Positions 55,004 through 61,498 of a stretch of 64,000 bases of DNA are shown here, piece by piece. A program made the position numbers and the translations under genes. The stretch comes from Clostridiales bacterium (lineage in GTDB: Bacteria > Bacillota > Clostridia > Lachnospirales > WQUN01): NCBI GenBank assembly GCA_031269465.1, contig JAISZB010000175.1, positions 1 through 64,000 on the forward strand. Reading direction: 5' to 3'. Below the pieces are notes generated by a model. That model made no database searches. It was not told the DNA's origin and worked only from the letters and a program-made list of their open reading frames with translations. Positions within the stretch are counted from its first letter, which is position 1. Every line of letters begins with the position of its first letter.

Positions 55004-55041
55004 GAAAAAGGGCAAATTTCCACTAAGGAATTTAGCCTTTT
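55004..55041 (+). terminator. Intrinsic terminator
   Basis: Stem AAAGGGCAAATTTCC / GGAATTTAGCCTTT (with small mismatches) around ACTAA, followed by a run of seven T. Confidence 0.8.
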
Positions 55042-55222
55042 TTTGCTTTTGATAGATGATTAGAAAAGTGCAGGATTAATATAGCTGCTAAAGCAAACGC
55101 TGGCCATGATAAAATCAACAGACGCCTAGAGTGATTATCAAAGGCGTATCATCACGCGTTCTAATGCCGAGTTGTAATTTTAGGGATCAAAAAAGCCCCA
55201 GCATGAGCTGAGGCGCCTGTTT

Positions 55223-55312
55223 TATACTGATTTGCAGTCAAATGCACCGATTTTGGGGTCGGATTAAACATTTGCCTCAAAATCTGAATTTATGAGTGCA
55301 AATCAGCATATC
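55223..55312. repeat. P-element relative, ATTTGCA subfamily, short
   Basis: TATACTGATTTGCAGTCAAATGCACC to GAGTGCAAATCAGCATA: the termini are good and the interior is short (TTTTGGGGTCGGATTAAAC / GCCTCAAAATCTGA). Confidence 0.6.
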
Positions 55313-55314
55313 TC

Positions 55315-55653
55315 TTAGATTGACTGGTATTTGCTTGCAAACTCCATTCTCCATTTCTCATCATCTTTTGCATCCGAGATGACATAGCGCTCGACATCCA
55401 CTTTCATCCGATCATACGCAGCGTCAGCTACCGCGTTGTTCTGATATTTTACAGTGTGAAGGAGCACTCCGTAAACATGGCATGTGACGGAGTATGGAGA
55501 GAGAGCGCTACCGCTTTCAGCAGTTAGACGCGCCTTTGCGTTGAACTCGCTGTCACGGACGATGATTCCGCTACAACTGCCCACTTTGCCTATTGTTGCA
55601 CCGTCGTCATATAGATACCACAAAGCCATCACCTCGTTTTCTGTACAGTTCAT
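55315..55653 (-). CDS. Hypothetical protein
   Basis: 112 residues with coding-like composition: WYLYDDGATIGKVGSCSGII, ALSPYSVTCHVYGVLLHTVK, then a helical tail. It looks like a small conserved cytosolic protein, but I cannot assign a family. Two starts are possible. The ATG at 55653 has only weak ribosome binding sequence, and the ATG at 55629 (MALWYL) directly abuts GAGGTG. It ends next to a P relative. Confidence 0.5.
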   Translation of the reverse strand: MNCTENEVMALWYLYDDGATIGKVGSCSGIIVRDSEFNAKARLTAESGSALSPYSVTCHVYGVLLHTVKYQNNAVADAAYDRMKVDVERYVISDAKDDEKWRMEFASKYQSI

Positions 55654-56491
55654 AGCAAAATGCTTTCACCGCGAAAACGCGGCGGCAAAACTGACGAGAA
55701 AAAACTAGCGGAAAACGCAGGGCATCTAATAAGGACGCATACTTTTCATGGGTAGCTCTCTTTTTGAAAGCGCCATGATAAATGCCTGCATTTTCCCATA
55801 GTTATGCCATGTACAGTCAAATGCCCGATATTTGTTCTTAAAGCATAAACCACCGAGGAGTTTCATCCACAGTTGTTATGCGGCGGATACCCCTGCCTTT
55901 AGGCATGGGGAGGAAGCCGCATGTCCTCCTTTTCAGTTAGGATAGTAGTTCTCCTGGACAAGAGGTTGAGCTTCTTACAGCTGATTCCCGCAGAAAGCTT
56001 TGTTCCGTAATCCCAAAAAGCTGAATATTTTGAGTATATTGTCCCTGATTGAGTTTTCCCCGATGCAAAGGAATATGATCCTCGTGCGGCCCAGTTGGGC
56101 GTTGTGCATTAAAAATGCAAGAAATAACCCCAACGCCCCAAAAATAGATTCATTTATTATGGAGAATTTTTACTCCAGAAATGGCCTGCAAGGCGTGTTT
56201 TCTTAATTCTATTTTTGCCGCCATTTTTCTTCTTTTCTGAGTCGTCTTCCGCTTTAATCCTCTTTAATTCAGTTTGTCTTTTTTCTTCGTCCTCTTTGTC
56301 GATTTACGGCAAGACTTGATCCAAGGCATTGCTTATTATGCCGCATGCATCTTTTTTACTCCTTGAATCAAGCTCCACGCTGGAAAAAGCTTTAAGCAGC
56401 CGCTCTGCCGCTTCTTGGCCGACACCCCCGCCGCCTACTAGAGATTCATCGGAGTTTTTGCTGATTTCGTCCGAAATAACGTTGCGCGCGC
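55654..56491. other. Gene-free stretch with IS605/IS607-type end
   Basis: Holds a hairpin that resembles the right end of tnpB elements (55880-55920). The rest (55930-56490) includes short frames without recognisable content. Confidence 0.45.
55880..55920 (+). mobile_element. Right-end-like hairpin of an IS605/IS607-type element
   Basis: CCCCTGCCT TT AGGCATGGGG followed by AGGAAGCCGC. Such a stem with GGGGAGGA after it is the usual last structure of tnpB-bearing elements, in the part that also makes their guide RNA. No tnpB is adjacent, so this would be a solitary end. Confidence 0.4.
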
Positions 56492-56745
56492 CGATGGGAT
56501 AGCGAGGGGAGATTGCCATCAATAAAGACGGAAGGCGGGCACAGGCGCTGCGGCATATCAAAGCTCCGACCGGAAATCACTCATAAACACACGGCGTTAG
56601 CGGACAACAGAAAGACTGTCGCGTACGCCAGGGTGTCCAGTCATGATCAGAAGGCTGGCTTAGAGCGTCAAAAACAAGTATTGGAGCTGTTTTGAGGTCA
56701 AAACGGATGGACATTTGAAATAATATCCGATCTGGGATCTGGTAG
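56492..56745 (+). pseudogene. tnpA: IS607-type serine recombinase (TnpA), truncated
   Basis: Reads RWDSEGRLPSIKTEGGHRR (MerR-like HTH), then TVAYARVSSHDQKAGLERQKQ with the catalytic Ser (RVSS), then LELF, an in-frame TGA, and GQNGWTFEIISDLGSG. This is the IS607 TnpA order. The TGA stands where a Cys codon is usual, and the rest of the catalytic domain is gone after about 56745. It probably belongs with the right-end-like hairpin at 55880. Confidence 0.7.
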
Positions 56746-56959
56746 GAGATCGCTTGGAAATTACATAAATTCATACAATCCCACAGGATATAGCATTGAA
56801 CAATCGTGATTGTATCATATAGATTCCGCATGCGGTAGAGTGCATGTTCAGATGTATAAAGTTGCCGGTTCGCTGAAAACAGCCGTCAGCCGAAGCTCAG
56901 ATCAGGAAGCCCGGCGATAAGGCGGAGGATAGCGGTTCGCCAGGTTCGCCCTGCCCTGG

Positions 56960-57215
56960 CGGATCAAGGGAACCTCTCCCCATTTGTTTCCTTGCGCAAA
57001 AACGATATTCCGTTCAAGCCGGAATTCAGGTTTTTCACTTTCAATCCCGCCATTTCTTGACCCTCATCGCGGTGTCGTAAAGGACAACCATTATGGCGCG
57101 ATCCCCCAGCCTGGTTTCGCTTGGGCATCTGCGCCTCAATCACCGCTTTGACGGCCTTCTTGGACATGTATTCTACGATTTCGCTGGCGTTTATGGACAG
57201 TTCAGTATAGTGCGC
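56960..57215 (-). pseudogene. Tyrosine recombinase (phage-type integrase), fragment
   Basis: In one frame SKKAVKAVIEAQMPKRNQAG, in another RAIMVVLYDTAMRV, in the first again MAGLKVKNLNSGLNGISFL, then GNKWGEVPL. This is the order of the catalytic domain of XerC/integrase proteins around the first catalytic Arg (DTAMRV, usual DTGLRV). At least two frame changes are needed and both ends are missing. It lies about 530 bases beyond the 3' end of tRNA-Trp. Confidence 0.6.
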
Positions 57216-57391
57216 CATACGATGACCTCTGAAAATATGACCTTTACCCTCCACAAAGCGAAATTGACGGAATGACTTACAGTGTAGCGGACAAGCAACC
57301 TATTCAGAAGTCTACGGCGAGAAATCCAGAGAGTATCTCGAAAAGGAATGCTCAATCATTTTCCTTTCCTATCTAAGGGCTATAATAAATG

Positions 57392-57445
57392 GCACAGTAT
57401 AATCAAGCTCCAAAAAAGGTAATTTTATATGAAAAGCAGTATAGT
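57392..57445 (-). repeat. P element, right half
   Basis: CACAGTATAATCAAGCTCC, AAAAAAGGTAATTTTATATG, AAAAGCAGTATA. The left half and core are missing. Confidence 0.7.
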
Positions 57446-57689
57446 TAATCACTATGCGAGTCAAGCAGCCAAGTCCGAAAACCCTTGATATGACTGGATC
57501 TTTGCCCTCATTCAACCTTTTGGAGAACATGGGTTGTCCAGCGCAAAATAGCGTCCAACATGTCACTGGCCAAATTTGAGGACATTTTGTTGATTTTAAG
57601 GTTTTGGGGCTTTTCGGGACTCTGACAGGAACGGCTTTTTGAAGCTGTATTCGTAAGAAACCTTGTTATTCTGCAGTTTTAAGGACAAA

Positions 57690-57732
57690 AATAAAACCCT
57701 GAATCAACAAACCGAAGTTTATCAATTCAGGG
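57690..57732 (-). terminator. Terminator of tRNA-Trp
   Basis: Read on the minus strand: CCCTGAATTGATAAAC, TTCG tetraloop, GTTTGTTGATTCAGGG, then TTTTATTTTT. One mismatch in the stem. Confidence 0.85.
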
Positions 57733-57743
57733 CTGCTGCTGTG

Positions 57744-57815
57744 ACAGGGGCAGGAGGATTTGAACCCCCGACATTTGGTTTTGGAGACCAACGTTCTACC
57801 ACTGAACTATACCCC
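57744..57815 (-). tRNA. trnW: tRNA-Trp(CCA)
   Basis: 72 bases on the minus strand. Acceptor AGGGGTA pairs with TGCCCCT; the D-arm contains AGTTCAGTGGTAGAAC; the anticodon loop CTCCAAA gives anticodon CCA; the T-arm is GGGGGTTCAAATCCTCC. The discriminator is G and CCA is not encoded. It has its own terminator, so it is a single-gene unit. Confidence 0.95.
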
Positions 57816-58153
57816 TAAAACTCTATAAAGCTTTGACATGCGTACTCACGGGCTTTATTATAATGGCTGTGAATGCGCATGTCAAGCCTTTTTTTTCTTT
57901 ATTAATCCTTGAAAGATAAATACGCTGATTGGCCATACGCATGCCGATTCGCACAACTATATTGATTTTCATGGAGCATTTGACTCAATTGGCATATTTT
58001 GGAGCTTGGCCAACCACTTTCAAGGTGCGAAATGCCGATATCAATCGCGCTCGCTGTAAAGCCAAGCTAATACAGGCTTTTATGCGAATAGGCGCTTCTC
58101 TCAGAGTGTTCCAGCCACTTCTTAAGAACTTAGCTAGTCTGGCTCTTAAAGCG
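57816..58153. other. Gene-free stretch between tRNA-Trp and the peptide-binding lipoprotein
   Basis: Holds one P element (57957-58086). No other feature. Confidence 0.5.
57957..58086. repeat. P element, partly rearranged
   Basis: TATATTGATTTTCATGGAGCATTTGACT at the left, GGAGCTTGGCCAACC, core ATGCCGATATCAATCGC, GTAAAGCCAAGC, then TTTTATGCGAATAG. The arms GCTTGGC / GCCAAGC are changed on both sides in a complementary way. Confidence 0.65.
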
Positions 58154-59722
58154 TCAGCTTGCAATATGCCATTGATTTATGTTCGCGAAGATATTGCTCA
58201 TATTCGGCGTCTTGGGGCCTTGCACCCGCTGATCCGTAAGCATCGCGGATCTCCTGAATACCAAGGAAACGCATGGAAGCTCCTCCCCGATGTGCTTTTG
58301 AAGATCGCTCATAGCCTTTTTGTAGGCGATCTCGGTAGTGGACGAGAAGGCGCTTGAGAGAAGGCCGTTCATAACATCATCTTGGTAAGAGAATACATTT
58401 GACCTATCTTCGCCGCTTCCAAAGGCGAATGAAAGATCAGGTATCAGAGTGAGGTTGAATCCTCCAATGAACAAATCAAAGTCCTTATCGCCAATCCTTC
58501 TCATATATTCCGCAAACTCAAGCTCTTCAAGCTTCACGGATATGTTCAGCTCTTCCAAATTCTTTGCTAAAAGCTGCCCTATCTTCACCCTCTCCACATT
58601 CTCCTTGTTTACAGCTATACGAAGAGTTCCTGAGAATTTGGCTTCTGAAAAGAGCGCTCCAGCCTTGTCCATATCGAAACTGTAGCTGGGAGTGTTCGGC
58701 TCGTAAAGCCATGAAGAGGGGTTTACTGGGGAGTTCGCCTTGTCGGCGTGCGTGAGATAAATATTTCCGATTACATCGTCCCTATCGACAAGCATGGCTA
58801 CAGCTTGCCTTATTCGCTTGTCCTTGAGCTTCTCATTGTTGAAGTTGAATCCTATGAAGTCAAAATATGAGGTCGTATATTCGTTTATATTCGTAGTCTG
58901 GTTGTTTCTGTACCTGCCCCAGTCGGCTATCTCAGCCGATACAACATCCAAGATGCTCTGGTCATATGAGTGCATCTCAGACTCCTGATCCGGCACTATA
59001 AGCACCTCTATGTCCGTTATATACGGCTTCTGCCTGTAGGTGCCCGGATTTACTGTGAGCTTAAGCTCTTTCATGCTGGGGTAGGATGAGAACATGTACA
59101 AGCCGCTTCCTACCGGATTCATGTTTGCGTCGCTTGCAGGCGAATCCTGCCCTTCATAATGGTGCTTCGGTATTATCGGAAAGCAGAACTGATACCTGGA
59201 GCCGCTGAACGGCTGGAGGAAATGGATCCTTATGGTTTTCTCATCCGTTATGGTGTAAACTCCAGTCATATTGCTTATAACGCTCTTGTAGATGACGGTG
59301 TCCGGCGCGCTCCTCAGCATGTCCACAGAAAAAGAAATGTCTTCGGATACTATCGGCTCCCCGTCGGACCAAACCAGTCCGTCTCGAAGGGTGATGCTTA
59401 CGCTCATGCCGTCCGGCGCAAAATTGAAGTTGGCTAAATTCGGCTGCGGCTTCAGGTTCTCATCAAGCACCATCAACGGCTCGAAAAGCAGTTTCAGCAC
59501 GGAGTCCACAGTCTCGTCCTCATTCAAGAGAGGATTCAAAGTCTTCGGAGTCCTCATCGGTATGCGCAGCTCCCCGCCGGGCGCAGGATCTTGCGCCTCT
59601 TCCGTCTGTTGTTCGGTAGGCGCCGGAGATGGCGTCTCTGTCGGGGTCGGATCGTTTTGTATTAAGTCCATGCAGCCGGCAAGCAAGAACATCATTAAAA
59701 AGATTGCCAAAAACCTCTTCAT
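58154..59722 (-). CDS. Peptide/nickel-type ABC transporter substrate-binding lipoprotein
   Basis: Extracytoplasmic solute-binding protein of family 5 (SBP_bac_5, OppA/DppA type), which delivers oligopeptides or similar ligands to an ABC importer. 522 residues from ATG 59722. This start gives a clean lipoprotein signal (KRFLAIFLMMFLLAGC, lipid Cys at 17), while the longer frame adds 42 residues without export features. A Pro/Thr/Glu linker precedes the binding domain, which opens GGELRIPMRTPKTLNPLLNE and contains LRDGLVWSDGEPIVSEDISF and DRIRQAVAMLVDRDDVI-like segments, as usual. The ribosome binding site is poor. No transporter permease or ATPase genes lie nearby. No terminator is seen before the P element at 57957. 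Confidence 0.93.
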   Translation of the reverse strand: MKRFLAIFLMMFLLAGCMDLIQNDPTPTETPSPAPTEQQTEEAQDPAPGGELRIPMRTPKTLNPLLNEDETVDSVLKLLFEPLMVLDENLKPQPNLANFNFAPDGMSVSITLRDGLVWSDGEPIVSEDISFSVDMLRSAPDTVIYKSVISNMTGVYTITDEKTIRIHFLQPFSGSRYQFCFPIIPKHHYEGQDSPASDANMNPVGSGLYMFSSYPSMKELKLTVNPGTYRQKPYITDIEVLIVPDQESEMHSYDQSILDVVSAEIADWGRYRNNQTTNINEYTTSYFDFIGFNFNNEKLKDKRIRQAVAMLVDRDDVIGNIYLTHADKANSPVNPSSWLYEPNTPSYSFDMDKAGALFSEAKFSGTLRIAVNKENVERVKIGQLLAKNLEELNISVKLEELEFAEYMRRIGDKDFDLFIGGFNLTLIPDLSFAFGSGEDRSNVFSYQDDVMNGLLSSAFSSTTEIAYKKAMSDLQKHIGEELPCVSLVFRRSAMLTDQRVQGPKTPNMSNIFANINQWHIAS

Positions 59723-60248
59723 CCCATGCGCGCGAACCTTCCGGCCCGCGCTTGTCTCCTTTCGGCTCAAGCACCCCGAGGCAAGCCTCGGGCCGCCTGC
59801 GCGCCTGAGGTTCGATACGCTGGTCAGCGCAGGAAAAATCCTCCTCAAACCTATGCTTCTTTTAAAGGGATGAAACCAAGCGCTTGCGCTTCTTGCCCGT
59901 ACGGAGCCGTTGATTCTCCAATGAGGCTCATAAGCGCAAGGCGCGCAAAATCATCAGCCGCTCTTCGTTTCATCACCCCAAGCAGAATCCGGCGCATCTT
60001 CAGGCAGCGGGCTTTAGTTTATTCTCTTAAGGGGCTATACTAATTTGCGCATGAAACCGCCCATCTTGCATTTGCTGTACATGTAAAGTGATAAGGCGGA
60101 CAGCCGCGATCCAACATAGGAACCTGCAAATCTTAAGCATAAGAGCATTTCGCGCCTTTGCCATCCTGGATCAGGCATAAGCGTCAAAAAGCGCCTCTGC
60201 GCGTGAATCCCCCTTCAAGAGCTCTCTGAACCCGCCTGCCTGAAGCGG
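59723..60248. other. Gene-free stretch
   Basis: 59775-59792 holds a small hairpin, CCCCGAGG / CCTCGGG. A P-like start (CTATACTAATTTGCGCATGAAA) is at 60037 without a matching right half. Nothing else. Confidence 0.45.
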
Positions 60249-60824
60249 CTATGCTTGCCTATTCTTAAGCAATAGCAGGTAAATCTTCCTATTCGCATTG
60301 ACGCGCTTGACATAGTCGCGGGTCTCCGCAAACGGTATATAGTCCAAGGACGCGCCGTCCTTGGAGTATTCGGGATTTTTGAGCCACTTGTCTACGTTTC
60401 CGCTTCCTGCGTTGTATGCAGCCAGCGCCAGATTCATGTTGTCTCGGTAGTGGTTCAAGAGCCAAGCCAGATAATTGCATCCTATCTTTATGTTTATATC
60501 AGGATCGAAAATCGACTCATAATTGTACTCCGGCAGCCTCATACGCTCCGCGATCCATTCCGCAGTAGCTTCTGTAACCTGCATTAGACCGCTTGCCCCT
60601 TTGTGCGACAGCGCCTTTACGGCGAATTTGCTTTCCGCGTGTATTATCGCGCAGACCCAAGAAGGATCAATTTCATATAGCTGCGTGTTTTCCTCAATTA
60701 TATCTATATATTTAAGCGGATACCTGAAACTTACAAAGCTTACTGCTGACGTTGCGGCTAAAAAGCATATAAAGATCATAAGGAAAATTTTTTTGAATCC
60801 GCGCAGATCTATTACACGAGACAT
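60249..60824 (-). CDS. Lytic transglycosylase (SLT domain)
   Basis: Cuts the glycan strands of peptidoglycan, leaving anhydro-muramic acid ends. 191 residues: an N-terminal signal-anchor helix (about 11-33), then the soluble transglycosylase domain (about 45-180). The catalytic Glu64 lies in AIIHAESKF. GLMQVTEATAEWIA, NIKIGCNYLAWLLNHY and NLALAAYNAGSGNVDKW are the standard SLT motifs. AATAGGTGATAAA precedes the ATG. It lies 11 bases after the coaE stop and is probably in an operon with polA and coaE. Confidence 0.95.
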   Translation of the reverse strand: MSRVIDLRGFKKIFLMIFICFLAATSAVSFVSFRYPLKYIDIIEENTQLYEIDPSWVCAIIHAESKFAVKALSHKGASGLMQVTEATAEWIAERMRLPEYNYESIFDPDINIKIGCNYLAWLLNHYRDNMNLALAAYNAGSGNVDKWLKNPEYSKDGASLDYIPFAETRDYVKRVNANRKIYLLLLKNRQA

Positions 60825-60835
60825 TTTATCACCTA

Positions 60836-61498
60836 TTACTTTGCATTTGGCTTCAATTTCAGGGCGAAGCGCTGCGAGAGGATCTCAAGAAGCCGCATAG
60901 CCTCGCCTTCAAGGTTTGCTTCATCCAGGTCATTCTTCACTTCAAAAACCCTGTCCCGGCCCAGATCCCTCACAGCCCATTCTATCAGGCTCTCCTGCGC
61001 CGGCTGGGATTTCAGCCTCAAAATCGCCGCTTCCCTGGATATGTTGTCGCGAATGCAGATTCTTTCTATTTTCTTATCAAAGCTTGCGGTTACTACCGCA
61101 ACAAAATCGCACATCTTATGCATCTCCGCCTCTATGAGAAGCGGAGCGTCCCAAACGGCAAGCCTGGCGCCCCGGCCCGCCGCGTCTTCCGTCAGCAAAA
61201 GCGCGGCTTCTATGACCCTTCGGTGGACTGCTTTCTCCAAGGCCTTCTTTTTGCCTGGATCACGAAATACGATGCCGCCCAGTTTTTTGCGGTCTATGGC
61301 GCCCCCGTCCAAAATGCCTTCTCCGAAAAGCTCAATCGTTTCATAATATGCCGGGGCGCCCTGCGCTATAGCCTCGTGAGCCAAACAGTCGCAATCGGCG
61401 AGGAAAGCCCCCTCGCCCTGTAAAATGCGGCCCAAGGAGCCCTTGCCGCTTCCGGAGTTTCCCGTTACGCCGACGACAAGCGTTTTATTTGGAATCAT
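60836..61498 (-). CDS. coaE: Dephospho-CoA kinase
   Basis: Last step of coenzyme A synthesis: phosphorylates the 3' hydroxyl of dephospho-CoA. 220 residues from ATG 61498. This start overlaps the last 14 bases of polA and gives the usual N-terminus MIPNKTLVVGVTGNSGSGKG with the P-loop GNSGSGKGS; the longer frame to 61537 lies inside polA. The conserved DCDCLAHEA (usual DAD) and KKKALEKAVHRRV (usual L..I.HP.V) are present. ARLAVWDAPLLIEAEMHKMCD is typical of the family (usual D.PLL.E). polA-coaE order is common in Bacillota. Confidence 0.93.
   Translation of the reverse strand: MIPNKTLVVGVTGNSGSGKGSLGRILQGEGAFLADCDCLAHEAIAQGAPAYYETIELFGEGILDGGAIDRKKLGGIVFRDPGKKKALEKAVHRRVIEAALLLTEDAAGRGARLAVWDAPLLIEAEMHKMCDFVAVVTASFDKKIERICIRDNISREAAILRLKSQPAQESLIEWAVRDLGRDRVFEVKNDLDEANLEGEAMRLLEILSQRFALKLKPNAK

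Larger units (their letters stand above)
54938..55314. other. Gene-free stretch with terminator and P relative
   Basis: Terminator at 55004-55041 and a P relative at 55223-55312, otherwise nothing. Confidence 0.5.
57216..57743. other. Gene-free stretch beyond tRNA-Trp
   Basis: Contains a half P element (57392-57445) and the tRNA terminator (57690-57732). I looked for a repeat of the tRNA 3' end that would mark an att site and did not find one. Confidence 0.5.
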
